DNA of 64,000 nt from Desulfobacterales bacterium (GTDB lineage Bacteria; Desulfobacterota; Desulfobacteria; Desulfobacterales; Desulfolunaceae), in the NCBI GenBank assembly GCA_022360815.1, contig JAKSCC010000294.1, forward strand, positions 1 to 64,000. Reading direction: 5' to 3'. The notes below the pieces were generated by a model. It ran no database searches. It was not told the origin of the DNA and saw only the letters and a list, made by a program, of their open reading frames with translations. Both the position numbers and the translations under genes were made by a program. Of the stretch, positions 18,039 to 28,454 are shown one piece after another; position 1 is the first letter of the stretch, and the number at the start of each line of letters is the position of its first letter.

Positions 18039-20510
18039 TTATTCCTCCACAATCAATTTGGAAAATGCATACGGCCAGGCAATCCTGCCCCAACCCGGGG
18101 CTTTCTCCAATTTGATGCGAATGATATCGTCCCAATCGTCACCCCGAATTTCGGCCAAAGGCACATCCACCTCCATGCGAAGGGGAGACAGTGGCCCAAA
18201 AGTAAATCGGGTAACCACACCCGGGCTGTATGAATCATCGAAAATCTCAGAAATTTCGTTTTCAGGCAGGGACCCCTCTTTCTTTTGAAGCCGCAAGGTA
18301 AGCAAAATATCCCGAGGGGGTCTTCGAGTAAAAAGCACAGCCACCCTGACAGAAGCAACACCCCTTTCCACCTGGTAAAAGGGCCTTTCCAGGCCCATTT
18401 CACAAATATCGGCCTGGCGAATATCCATGGTAACGGGCGAACCGGAAACGGTAAATGAGGGCGAGGGCATAATCCCCACGGTCAAACGATTCGCGGTATC
18501 TGAAAGGTTGGTTACCGCATTATACCCCCGGGTGGTAGCAGAAGCTCTGTAGAGTCCATTTTCATCGGGCGTCTCGGGAAATACCCAAAGGGGACCGAGA
18601 AGCCGAAGGTTGCGCTTCGAATCGTTGTGGGATTCTGAAAGCAGAATCCCCACATTGGTTGCTAAGGCCGGGTCAGAAACCACAGCGGTTAAGATTTCGC
18701 CGTCGTTAGGAGACCCTGCTTCCAGATAGCTCGATGCTTCTGCAGCAAGAGAGAGTTCAAACACCTCGTTGTCATCAATACGCACCTCGCGACGTGCCGG
18801 GGTGCCAAGCACCACCTCGCCCTGGCTCTCTGACGGAAGCTCAAGCCGTAAATAGAAACGCTCCTGCTTCTCGGCAATTCGATCGTCTGTGATCGTGGGC
18901 AGATTAAAGGAAGACGCCGTGGTAAGGGTGACGGAAATGGTGTCGGTTGCATAATCATCTGTAGAAGCGGTGGATGCCTCCGGCACAACAGAAACAGAAA
19001 CCTCTGAACCATCACCGCCCACAACCACCAAAGAATCCGTGGTCCCTTCGCCGCCTTCCCTCAGAAGATGCGAGGTCTGCCGCTCTGCAAATCGAACCAC
19101 AGCAAGGGTGGTGGGCAACACGCTGACGCTGGCACTGGACCCTGCCGTAAAACCTGAAACCGGGCCAGGAGCCACGGTAAGGGTGCCGGAGTTGTTTGTG
19201 TTGTCGGCCAAAGCGTAAACAGAAAACGTCTTTGAAACGCTATCTCCTGCCCTCTGGGCCGGAGTCACTTCAATGAGCCTCTCTTCGGTGGAGCCGTCCA
19301 CATGGGTGATGGTCACCGGCACAGAGAAAGTCGGAAAGTACGTGCCCGAAACATTGAGTGCCGAAAGGGTGAAAGATGCCTCCTCACCCTCGGTGATGGC
19401 TTCCATCTCGTTGGAAGAGATGGAGACCCTTAAGGTATCGTTGTCGGTAATGGTCACCTGACTGGTTTGGGTGCCAGAAATATCCACGTCATCCTGGCTT
19501 AAGGGGTCCACCGAAAGGGAGAGGGAGAAGGTTTCATCCCCTTCATCCAAAAGGTCATCAATGATAAAAATCGGCACCTCAACACTAAGTGCTCCTGCGG
19601 GAATATGAACGGGGGTCTTGAGATAAGCGATGTCCCTGGCACCGGCAGACTCCAGGGTCTGGGTCAGCCAGAGCCGAGAGGCACGGTCAAGGGAGTCGCT
19701 TAACTCAACCCCCACCATGACAGAGGTTCCACCTTCAGAGACGGTATAGCTGCTGTTTTCAAGGGAAGCTGTTACCGGGCGAAGGGTCCTGACGGTCAGA
19801 GGCTCTGTTGATGGGCTGAGGTTGCCGTTGCCTTCCCTGGAAACAACACTCTCACGACCCGCCGTTTTAATGGTAATACGGTACTGGGTGTTTGCCTCAA
19901 GACCGTCCACTCGACACGACTCGCCATAAACCGGAAACTCCCGAACCCTTCCACCGGAAGAGAGGGGCTCCAGACGCAAAGAGTAGACAAAGCGACCTGT
20001 TCCGTAAGCCGAACCAGGATTCCAAGCCAGCGAAAGAGTGTTTCGGGTTGCAGCGGTCAGCCGAACATTGGAGGGAGCGGTGGGACGGGCTCTGAATCTC
20101 ACCACATTGGATCGACCGCTGGAACGCCCATCCTCTTCGAGGTATTGCACCCAAGCCCGATAACCTTCTCCAGCTGCGAGCCCACTCACCCTGGCGCTTC
20201 CTTCTGACACCCGAATATCATAATTTCGCGGCTGGCTCGGTGCCGGGTCGACCCGCTCCACATGAATTCTGTACAAAGCGTGATCTCCGCAGAGATCCCA
20301 GAAAATTGAAAAGTGGGTGCTTGTGATCTCAGAAACCCTGGCATTCTGAGGAACGGGAAGAAATGGGCGCTCTTGGGATGGAGGGGGCTCAGCGGGTGCG
20401 CCCCCAAGGGCAAAAGCCGATGATGAAACGGCACAGAGTGAAAAAAGCACAAGGCCGATCGCAAAAAAGCGCCCAACCCCATGAACACGAAATGATTTCA
20501 ATGAATTCAC
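18039..20510 (-). CDS. exported protein with fibronectin type III and Calx-beta-like repeats
   Basis: GTG start at 20510 with RBS AAGGAGG; signal peptide FFAIGLVLFSLCAVSSSAFA; FnIII-like repeats then Calx-beta-like blocks (DEGDETFSLSLS..., VTITDND). Confidence 0.75.
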   Translation of the reverse strand: MNSLKSFRVHGVGRFFAIGLVLFSLCAVSSSAFALGGAPAEPPPSQERPFLPVPQNARVSEITSTHFSIFWDLCGDHALYRIHVERVDPAPSQPRNYDIRVSEGSARVSGLAAGEGYRAWVQYLEEDGRSSGRSNVVRFRARPTAPSNVRLTAATRNTLSLAWNPGSAYGTGRFVYSLRLEPLSSGGRVREFPVYGESCRVDGLEANTQYRITIKTAGRESVVSREGNGNLSPSTEPLTVRTLRPVTASLENSSYTVSEGGTSVMVGVELSDSLDRASRLWLTQTLESAGARDIAYLKTPVHIPAGALSVEVPIFIIDDLLDEGDETFSLSLSVDPLSQDDVDISGTQTSQVTITDNDTLRVSISSNEMEAITEGEEASFTLSALNVSGTYFPTFSVPVTITHVDGSTEERLIEVTPAQRAGDSVSKTFSVYALADNTNNSGTLTVAPGPVSGFTAGSSASVSVLPTTLAVVRFAERQTSHLLREGGEGTTDSLVVVGGDGSEVSVSVVPEASTASTDDYATDTISVTLTTASSFNLPTITDDRIAEKQERFYLRLELPSESQGEVVLGTPARREVRIDDNEVFELSLAAEASSYLEAGSPNDGEILTAVVSDPALATNVGILLSESHNDSKRNLRLLGPLWVFPETPDENGLYRASATTRGYNAVTNLSDTANRLTVGIMPSPSFTVSGSPVTMDIRQADICEMGLERPFYQVERGVASVRVAVLFTRRPPRDILLTLRLQKKEGSLPENEISEIFDDSYSPGVVTRFTFGPLSPLRMEVDVPLAEIRGDDWDDIIRIKLEKAPGWGRIAWPYAFSKLIVEE

Positions 20511-21480
20511 ATCATCCTCCTTAGATGAGTTTTTTACCTGTTGAAAGAAGAAAATATCTCCTTTCCCTGCCTTAGCTATAAAAATACGCGATAACGGCAT
20601 CGTTATTTCTGTTCACATCCTCATACGCCCTGTGGAAACGAAAAAACTTACTAACAACCTGTCCCCAAACGAAAAGATGAAGCCAAGCCCCCTTCCTATT
20701 CGTCCAGACAACCTGCCCTTACACCTTAAAGGACAGGTAGATCGAGCCTGATGAACGACCTGCTTCGCATTCACGGATAAAAAAGAGAAAAATGACCAAG
20801 GCCAATAAGAATTTAGAAAATGTAAAAACCATCTAAAGACAGATTACATACACAGCACATCTTTATTACTCATACCGGCCTACCTATAAGACAAAAAAAG
20901 AATCGAATTTCCACATTGCCTTAATTCAAAAACCGATAAAAACAGATAAAGACTTTCACTGAAATATTTTCAACAGTCGTAAAAAAGAAACAATTTATCA
21001 ATAGATTAGAAAAGACATAAGCAATCTCTTCACAAATCGTCAACCATAATCAAGGTTCATATTACAGACTCATTGATCGCCAAATTTCCATATCCTGTGA
21101 GCCCCACTTTTTTTACGACAGTAAGATAAATTTTTACCGAAAGGAAAAAATTAACACGCAACTCAATGCAGCCTCTTCGTTTTACTTACCGCGCCACTTA
21201 GCAGCAAAATGATGAGTAAAAACCCTTTGCCACACGACGCATTGGGTCCTGACACCAAAGGGTTCCTGAAGAGGAGAACCGCTTATTCAAAAACAGATCC
21301 TTTATCCTGAGCCCTTTTCCCCTCATTTTTTATGGAAATCTTGCCCAAAACCCGTTATAAACTCCCTCCAAAAGATGGCACTCTCGCACACTTTGCCCAC
21401 GGCAGCCCTGCTTAAAACAAGAGTGGTCACTTTTTTACATTTCAACAGGTTACAAAAAAGACAACACACCGGGAGTTCGC

Positions 21481-22044
21481 ATGAGCCAGGTTAACGAAAA
21501 AATATTTATCGATGCACTTCAGATGGAGAGAGACTGCTGGGGGTTTGCCAAAAAAATCTATACCGCAGGCGAAGACTTTGACATTCTCTCCGGCATTACG
21601 CGGGGCGGCGCTCAAATCTCCATCTACATGCAAGAGGTCTTTGCGCTGCTCTCTGGGCAATCCAAAGAGTTCACCACCATTCACGCCCAATCCTATACGG
21701 GAATTGGCGAAGCGGGCGAAGTGGTGGTGGAGAACCTGGAATCCCTGAAAAGACGGATGAAAAAGGGAAAACGCCTTTTGATCGTCGATGACATCTTTGA
21801 CCGTGGAAAAACCTTTAAAAAGGTCTACGAGGAGGTGCTGGCCCAGGTGGAGTGCAATCCAGAAGATGTCAAACTGGCCGCCCTCTACTACAAGCCCGAA
21901 AACACCCAGGTAGATATTACGCCGGACTTCTTCTACCGCACCTACGCCTCTTCGGACTGGTTGGTACTTCCTCACGAGCTGGAGGCCCTCTCCAAAGAGG
22001 AACTGGCAGCCAAAGGCTTTATCTTTCCCACCCCCAAAGCCTAA
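21481..22044 (+). CDS. phosphoribosyltransferase-family protein
   Basis: PRTase motif RLLIVDDIFDRGKT; GITRGGAQIS. Confidence 0.85.
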   Translation: MSQVNEKIFIDALQMERDCWGFAKKIYTAGEDFDILSGITRGGAQISIYMQEVFALLSGQSKEFTTIHAQSYTGIGEAGEVVVENLESLKRRMKKGKRLLIVDDIFDRGKTFKKVYEEVLAQVECNPEDVKLAALYYKPENTQVDITPDFFYRTYASSDWLVLPHELEALSKEELAAKGFIFPTPKA

Positions 22045-22066
22045 CCCTTTTCTGATGAAACCACAG

Positions 22067-22102
22067 AAAAAGGCCACCCGATCAGATCCGGTGGCCTTTT
22101 TT
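22067..22102. terminator. intrinsic terminator between convergent genes
   Basis: AAAAAGGCCACC-cgatcagatcc-GGTGGCCTTTTTT. Confidence 0.9.
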
Positions 22103-22124
22103 GACAACGTTCTACAAAATCACC

Positions 22125-23450
22125 CTATGGACTCAGTTGATACGAAACCCAAGGGTCACAATACCGCCCAAAAAGACTCCAAACCCTCTTTTCCGTCAAA
22201 TCAAAAAGAGTCACGCTCGCCTTCACAGACTGGCAAGGGTCTTTCTCTTTACGGTAGGGGTGAGGGGGGTGAAGAAAATCGATAATCTCCCGTCCGCGCT
22301 CGGCATTCAGCTCTCCCTTTGCCCCTTCAAGAAGCCCAAGAAGCATATCATAGCGCCAAAGTGAGGTGTCTTTCACATAAGGAAGTGTCCAGATGGCGGT
22401 TTTGGGAACCATAAAGTGGTTGGTGGCCACCACCAACTCATCATCTGCCTCCTTCTGTTTGGGAATGGTAAGCCATCCGAGATACCAAGGAAGTTTCCAT
22501 GTGCGCCCCCGCACCTTAAAATAACGAGCCGAGGCCTCCACCATGGCCCCGTCTCCTCTTCCATCCCCAATGGCATAAATCCAGGGAGCGCTTCTTCGAG
22601 TGGTGCGAATCACCTCAATGGCCTCATCCAAGGTTGCCGCATTTTCAAGCACCTTGCGACAGGTAAGCAAGCACCCGATGCTCCCGATAAAAGGCTCCAC
22701 ATCCATGGCTGTGATCATATCCACGCCAATGCCGATGCCAGAGCTGTTCATCCCAGTCATCACCCCCACAAACCCTGGTGGAGCCACACTCACAAAAGAC
22801 CGACCGTCTCCCACATGTTGCTCAATGAGCATGGCATACTCTGAAAAAACCTTGCCCGAAAACATAAAATCCCGGCCCATGTAGGTGTGGCCGTTGGCTG
22901 AAAACCCCTTTGTCGCCACAAACGCATTGCAAGCGGTTGGGGCACTGGCAAGGGCTGGCAAAAGAGGAACCACCAAAGGGTAGGCCACAGTCAGCAAAGC
23001 ATCCACCCCCACATTTAAAAGCACCACATCCTCAAGGGAGAGTTCATACCCCCGATCCGTGACCCCATCGGCAACCCCTTGCATCTCCTCAAGCATCTCA
23101 GAAGAGAGCTTTGCTTTATGTCGAGTCACGCTGCTGCGGAATCCGTTTTTTACCTCCTCAAAAAGAGGGGTCAATTTCCCCTCTTCATCCACATGGGTTT
23201 TCACAATGTATTCGATCACCCCTTTGTAATACTCCAAAGAGCAGAGACGACTCACCGCCTCAGGAGCCAAATACCCCATACCATAACCACGTTCGTAGGG
23301 GCTTCCCTTAAGCTGCATCACAAACTTTCCAGCACCCACCTCTTTAAGAGAGCACGCTTTCCACTGACCGGGCACAAGCGCCAAAGAGGGGCTACTCCCG
23401 AAAAAGAAAAGGAGAACCATCACGCACAACAACACACGCCATCGCTTCAT
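22125..23450 (-). CDS. exported C45-type autoproteolytic acyltransferase/hydrolase (Ntn-hydrolase fold)
   Basis: Signal peptide MKRWRVLLCVMVLLFFFGSSPSLA; candidate nucleophile APTACNAFVATKG followed by GHTYMGRDFMF; ATG 23450. Confidence 0.7.
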   Translation of the reverse strand: MKRWRVLLCVMVLLFFFGSSPSLALVPGQWKACSLKEVGAGKFVMQLKGSPYERGYGMGYLAPEAVSRLCSLEYYKGVIEYIVKTHVDEEGKLTPLFEEVKNGFRSSVTRHKAKLSSEMLEEMQGVADGVTDRGYELSLEDVVLLNVGVDALLTVAYPLVVPLLPALASAPTACNAFVATKGFSANGHTYMGRDFMFSGKVFSEYAMLIEQHVGDGRSFVSVAPPGFVGVMTGMNSSGIGIGVDMITAMDVEPFIGSIGCLLTCRKVLENAATLDEAIEVIRTTRRSAPWIYAIGDGRGDGAMVEASARYFKVRGRTWKLPWYLGWLTIPKQKEADDELVVATNHFMVPKTAIWTLPYVKDTSLWRYDMLLGLLEGAKGELNAERGREIIDFLHPPHPYRKEKDPCQSVKASVTLFDLTEKRVWSLFGRYCDPWVSYQLSP

Positions 23451-23791
23451 AAGACCTCCTGGTTTTGTGAGCGCATAGGCACACTCACCAAATGAGAAGA
23501 TTGTCCATGCATCCGTGGTGCTTAAAAAGATACCAATTGTCAGAAGAGATACCCCAAAGCTACTATAATCCACTCTTTTTTCACAGAAAAAAGAGCCCAC
23601 ACCCTCACATCCACCCTTCTGGCAACCTAAAATTTTTCCCTTCCCGCCTTCATCTCCTCATCTTATTTCCGCCCCATTGCCCCCAATCCCCAGCCACCAC
23701 TTTACATTGGCCTCACCTTGCCCTATATTTGTCTATTCGAGATGAAAAACCTCCTGTTTTTCAGAACATACCAGATGAAACCGGGGCCTTA

Positions 23792-24685
23792 ATGAAAAAG
23801 AAATTTGGACTTAAAATCGGACGCAATGAACTCTGCCCTTGCGGCAGCGGAAAAAAATACAAGAAGTGCTGTGCCCTCAAAAAAGGGACACCCGATCCCG
23901 AAAATGTGGAGGCCTACTACAAAAAGAAGTACGGCATCCGCCTGAAAAAGGCCGAAGACATTGAAAAAATTAGAAGGGCCGGCGACCTTGTTGTAGAGAC
24001 CCATGAACGGGTCAAAGCACTGATCAAACCTGGGGTCTCCTCCGATGAAATCAACGACTTTGTCCATGAATTCACCATAAACCATGGAGCCAAGCCTGCC
24101 CCTTTGAACTACCGAGGCTACCCCAAAAGTGTCTGCCTTTCGGTCAACGATGTCATTTGCCACGGTATTCCCGGATCCTGGGCCCTTGAAGACGGGGACA
24201 TTGTCAATGTAGATATCACCTCTATTCTGGGCGGCTACTACGCCGATGCCAACCAGACCCACTATGTGGGAACCCCATCCAAGGAGGCTATCAAAGTCGT
24301 AGAAGTGGCAAGAGAGAGTCTGAAACAAGGACTTCTGGCGGTGCGCCCAGGAAACACCATTGGAGACATCGGCCACGCCATCCAGAGCTATGCCGAAGCG
24401 CAAGGGTGCTCAGTGGTCAGGGATTTTATCGGCCACGGGGTCGGGTATGAGTTTCACGAAGACCCACAGGTGCCTCACTTCGGACGCAAGGGTCACGGTA
24501 TTCCTTTGGTTCCCGGCATGGTTTTCACCATTGAACCCATGATCAACCTGGGTGGCCCTGAGCTCTACATCCTTGAGGACAAATGGACCGCCGTCACCAG
24601 CGACGGATCCCTCTCAGCTCAATTTGAAGAGACCATTGTGGTCACCCCAGAGGGATTTGAAAGCCTCACCCCTCTGGGCCTGTAA
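23792..24685 (+). CDS. map: methionine aminopeptidase with N-terminal SEC-C zinc motif
   Basis: NELCPCGSGKKYKKCC SEC-C motif; MetAP motifs NDVICHGIPG, DIVNVDITSILGGYYADANQT, GHGVGYEFHEDP, FTIEPM. Confidence 0.93.
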   Translation: MKKKFGLKIGRNELCPCGSGKKYKKCCALKKGTPDPENVEAYYKKKYGIRLKKAEDIEKIRRAGDLVVETHERVKALIKPGVSSDEINDFVHEFTINHGAKPAPLNYRGYPKSVCLSVNDVICHGIPGSWALEDGDIVNVDITSILGGYYADANQTHYVGTPSKEAIKVVEVARESLKQGLLAVRPGNTIGDIGHAIQSYAEAQGCSVVRDFIGHGVGYEFHEDPQVPHFGRKGHGIPLVPGMVFTIEPMINLGGPELYILEDKWTAVTSDGSLSAQFEETIVVTPEGFESLTPLGL

Positions 24686-24696
24686 TAACGCGCTAA

Positions 24697-24744
24697 AAAG
24701 GGCAATTGCTCACATTCTAAAAAGCAATTGCCCTTTCTTTTTTT
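24697..24744. terminator. intrinsic terminator after map
   Basis: AAAGGGCAATTGCT-N12-AGCAATTGCCCTTT followed by a T-rich tract. Confidence 0.9.
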
Positions 24745-25230
24745 CACTTCACCCCCCCCTTTTCTTCCCACACTGCAAAGCCAAGTAAATGAACCGGCTT
24801 CATCACAAAAAAACAAGTCAACACCCAAGCTCACCCTACCAGAGAACATCCACCCAACACATTGATTCCAGTACAAAAGAGAAAGTCAGCACACACAAGA
24901 CAGCCAAGAACCTTTTCTGGTAATAGGTTCTTAAAATAGAACAAAGTTCACACGCCATAAGAAGCAATTGCCCAATAAAAATTCCTCTTTACACAACTTT
25001 TTACCGTCTGATAAAACTTCAAAAACAACGAGGCGGAAAGGTAGGCAAGAAAGTATTTCTCTGTCGCAGCCACAAGGAGATCTTTTTGGCTCCAGCCCCA
25101 CCTCGCTTGAGAGTATTCGTCAGCCAATTAAAGGGGAGACCCAGCTCAGCCCTTTTGAACGGCCCTTTCACTTTTAAAGACACACGGTTCGGGCGTCATT
25201 CCCTGCGTATGAAATACCAAGGAGGTCCAG

Positions 25231-26613
25231 ATGAACATTACCGTCCTCAACGGAAGCCCCAAAGGCAAGCAGAGCGTCACACTCCAGTCCGTCAACTACA
25301 TCAGCAAACATCACCCAGAGCACATCGTAGAGACCCTCCACATTGGGCAAAACATCAAGACCCTCATGGAAGATGAGACGGCATTCCAGGAAACCCTCGA
25401 CACCATTGCCCAATCGGATCTTGTGATCTGGGCAACCCCGGTTTACGTCTGCCTGGTGCCAGCCCAATACAAACGCTTTATCGAAAAAATTTTCGAGGAA
25501 GGCCACGCCGACCTCTTTAAAGGCAAATACGCGGCCATTGTCACCACCTCCATCAACTTTTTTGACAACTGTGCCGTCGACTACCTTCGAGCCATCTGTG
25601 ACGACCTTGAGATGAATCTGGCCGGAAGCCACGCCGCCGACTCCTATGACCTCCTCAACAAAGAGGGGCAAACGCGCCTTCAACTTTTTGCCTCCCAACT
25701 CTTCAAGGACATTGAACGCGGCAGCACCTTTGGAGGCCGGGTCTACCCCCTCGACTACAGTTGGCATGTTTACACTGCCGGAGAGGCGACGGCTTGCGTA
25801 AAAGCACCAGACAAAAAAATTCTGCTTCTTCAAGACACACACTACGAGGGAACCAACCTCGGCCGCATGGTGGATCGTTGCCGAAAAAACTTTGACCAAA
25901 AAGTGGAGACCGTCACCTTAAGTGAGCTTAACATCAAAGGGGACTGCCTTGGGTGTATTCAGTGCGGATTTGACCATCAATGCATCTATGATGGCCAGGA
26001 CGATTTTATCCCCTTTTCCAAAACCACACTTGCTGAAGCCGATATCATCATTCTCGCAGGAGAGGTTAAAGACCGGTGGCTCTCCTCCACCTGGAAACAG
26101 TTCTTTGACCGAAGCTTTTTCCAAAACCATATTCCGGCACTCAAGGGCAAACAACTGGGCCTTCTCATCTCCGGCCCCCTCACCCAGATGACCGCCCTGA
26201 AAGCGACTCTGGATGCCATGACCGAGTGGCAGGGAGCCCATGTGGTGGATACCGTTACCGATGAAGTGGAGGAGAGCACCTTTATCGACGCCCGCATCGA
26301 CACCATGGTCAGACGCCTGGCAGACTGCGCCCAAAGCGGCTACATTCGCCCCGCAACCTTTGTGGGGGTCGCCGGTCGAAAAATATTCCGCGACGATGTC
26401 TGGGGACGCCACCGATTTGTCTTTCAGGCTGACCACGCCCACTACGAAGACAACGGGCTCTACGACTTCCCTCACGATGACGCCTTTTCACTCAAAATAA
26501 GCCAGGATATGATCCACCTCACCCAAGACCCAGAAATGCGCCAGACCGTTCGTAAAATGCTAAAAAAAGAGATGGTCAAACCCCACATCAAAGTGGTTGA
26601 AAGCGTGGAATAA
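25231..26613 (+). CDS. tandem flavodoxin-fold/NADPH-dependent FMN reductase-like protein
   Basis: Two successive flavodoxin-like halves: MNITVLNGSPKGKQSVT...ATPVYVCLVPAQYKRFIEK and KKILLLQDTHYEGTNLG...GDCLGCIQCGFDHQCIYDGQDDF. Confidence 0.75.
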   Translation: MNITVLNGSPKGKQSVTLQSVNYISKHHPEHIVETLHIGQNIKTLMEDETAFQETLDTIAQSDLVIWATPVYVCLVPAQYKRFIEKIFEEGHADLFKGKYAAIVTTSINFFDNCAVDYLRAICDDLEMNLAGSHAADSYDLLNKEGQTRLQLFASQLFKDIERGSTFGGRVYPLDYSWHVYTAGEATACVKAPDKKILLLQDTHYEGTNLGRMVDRCRKNFDQKVETVTLSELNIKGDCLGCIQCGFDHQCIYDGQDDFIPFSKTTLAEADIIILAGEVKDRWLSSTWKQFFDRSFFQNHIPALKGKQLGLLISGPLTQMTALKATLDAMTEWQGAHVVDTVTDEVEESTFIDARIDTMVRRLADCAQSGYIRPATFVGVAGRKIFRDDVWGRHRFVFQADHAHYEDNGLYDFPHDDAFSLKISQDMIHLTQDPEMRQTVRKMLKKEMVKPHIKVVESVE

Positions 26614-26639
26614 GAACACTCCTGCACCCCATATATATC

Positions 26640-26682
26640 AAAAAAGCCTCACCTTATTTTATCCGTCAAGGTGGGGCTTTTT
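26640..26682. terminator. intrinsic terminator
   Basis: AAAAAAGCCTCACCTT ... AAGGTGGGGCTTTTTT. Confidence 0.85.
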
Positions 26683-26720
26683 TATTATCTAGATTATTTA
26701 AAAGCATAAAAAATTCACTT

Positions 26721-26747
26721 GACAAGTGACCGCCAGTCACGCTTGTC
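26721..26747. promoter_or_regulatory. TetR-type palindrome GACAAGTGACcgccaGTCACGCTTGTC
   Basis: Inner TGAC-CGCCA-GTCA plus outer GACAAG/CTTGTC arms; about 170 bp upstream of the TRAP operon. Confidence 0.5.
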
Positions 26748-26920
26748 TATTGCTTGCATCTGCCAACCAACCGCGCACAAACCATCAACTTGATATTGCT
26801 CGATATTAAAATGGGCCAAACCTCAGCCTCCCGCACAAACATTATGGCGCCATTTCATGGGGATTACGAAGAGACACCCTTTTACTAAAAGAGCAATAAA
26901 TACCATGCAAGGAGAGCATC

Positions 26921-27949
26921 ATGATGCGATATCACCTGCGCCGCCTTTGCACCATTGCCGTTTCCATTCTGCTCGTTGCCCTCACCTGCCCCCCCTGCTT
27001 GGCCAAAACATGGCATTTTACCTACAGCGTCTTTTTTCCTGCCACCCACGGTCAGGCCCATGCCGCCGCAGCCTGGAGCCAAGAGGTCGAAAAAAAAAGC
27101 GGCGGACGCATCAAAATCACAATGTTTCCCGGCGGCACCCTAACCAATGCCAAAACCTGCTTTGACGGCGTGGTCAGTGGGATCTCAGACATCGGTATGT
27201 CGGTCTTTGCATACAACCGCGGACGGTTTCCCGTTATGGAGGCCTGTGACCTGCCCATGGGCTACCCCAACGGACTCACCGCCACCCGTGTAGTCAACAG
27301 CTACTTCAAAGCCACCGCCCCCAAAGAGCTGGACAAAGTGAAAGTGCTCTACCTTCACGCCCACGGTCCAGGTCTTTTGCACACTCGAAAGCCGGTAAAA
27401 TCGCTTTCGGATCTCAAGGGGATGAAAATCCGCTCCACCGGGCTCTCGGCCAAAGTGGTAAAAGCCCTTGGCGGAGTGCCTGTGGCCATGCCCCAATCCA
27501 GCACCTACGAAGCCCTTCAAAAAAGCGTTGTCGAAGGCACCTTCGGACCGGTTGAAGTCCTTAAAGGGTGGAGACAAGCCGACGTGATTGCATCCACCAC
27601 CCTCTGTCAGAGCGTGGGATACACCACCACCATGTATGTGGTCATGAACAAAAGAAAATGGGCGATGCTTCCCCAAGACCTGCAAAGCATCATGGAGGAG
27701 ACCAGTGAGCAATGGATCGACGTCCATGGAAAAGCCTGGGATGATCTTGATACCGCAGGGCTCGCCTACTCCCTTGAAAAGGGCAACGGCTCCATCGCCC
27801 TCTCGTCCGACGAAAAAGCTGCCTGGGAGCGCCTGGTAACCCCTGTGGTCACAGACTACATCGCTCGAGTTCATGCCGCCGGACTTTCTGGAGAAAACCT
27901 GGTGGAAACCCTTAAATCCACAATTGCTCAGGAGAGTCAAAAAAAGTGA
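26921..27949 (+). CDS. TRAP transporter substrate-binding protein, DctP family
   Basis: Signal peptide; DLKGMKIRSTGLSAKVVKALGGVPVAMPQSSTYEALQKSVVEGTFGP. Confidence 0.93.
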   Translation: MMRYHLRRLCTIAVSILLVALTCPPCLAKTWHFTYSVFFPATHGQAHAAAAWSQEVEKKSGGRIKITMFPGGTLTNAKTCFDGVVSGISDIGMSVFAYNRGRFPVMEACDLPMGYPNGLTATRVVNSYFKATAPKELDKVKVLYLHAHGPGLLHTRKPVKSLSDLKGMKIRSTGLSAKVVKALGGVPVAMPQSSTYEALQKSVVEGTFGPVEVLKGWRQADVIASTTLCQSVGYTTTMYVVMNKRKWAMLPQDLQSIMEETSEQWIDVHGKAWDDLDTAGLAYSLEKGNGSIALSSDEKAAWERLVTPVVTDYIARVHAAGLSGENLVETLKSTIAQESQKK

Positions 27950-28440
27950 GCGTATCTTTCGGCAAAGGCGTAGTCGAGAGACTCTCGACTGCCGCAACCT
28001 GGGTTTCTGCCTTCTCTATCCTCGCCATGATGGGCGTTACCTGCATCGACGTGCTTCTTCGCACCCTGCGCATGCCCATTGCAGGGGCCTATGAAGCCGT
28101 CGGTTATCTCGGCGCGCTCATGGTCTCTTTCTCTCTGGCTGACACCACCCTAAAGGGGGGACACATTCGCGTGGAATTTCTCATGGAGAAACTGCCACCA
28201 AAGATTCAGGCCACAGCACAGGGCCTCATCCACCTTCTTCTCATCGCCCTGTTTGCTATCATCACCTGGCGCATGGGCACCCTTGCCCTTGATCTGAAAG
28301 AGGCCCAAGAGGTCTCCATGACCCTTAAAATGCCGGTGTGGCCTGTGGTGGCGGGCCTTACCACAGGCCTTGTCCTCTTTGTGCTGGCCCTTGGAGCCCG
28401 GGCCTCAGCTCTTTTTAAGACCTTTAAAAACGTGTCATAA
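27946..28440 (+). CDS. TRAP transporter small permease, DctQ family
   Basis: GTG start overlapping the dctP stop; 4-TM; GHIRVEFLMEKLPPKIQA. Confidence 0.9.
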   Translation: MSVSFGKGVVERLSTAATWVSAFSILAMMGVTCIDVLLRTLRMPIAGAYEAVGYLGALMVSFSLADTTLKGGHIRVEFLMEKLPPKIQATAQGLIHLLLIALFAIITWRMGTLALDLKEAQEVSMTLKMPVWPVVAGLTTGLVLFVLALGARASALFKTFKNVS

Positions 28441-28454
28441 AAAAGGGACACCGT

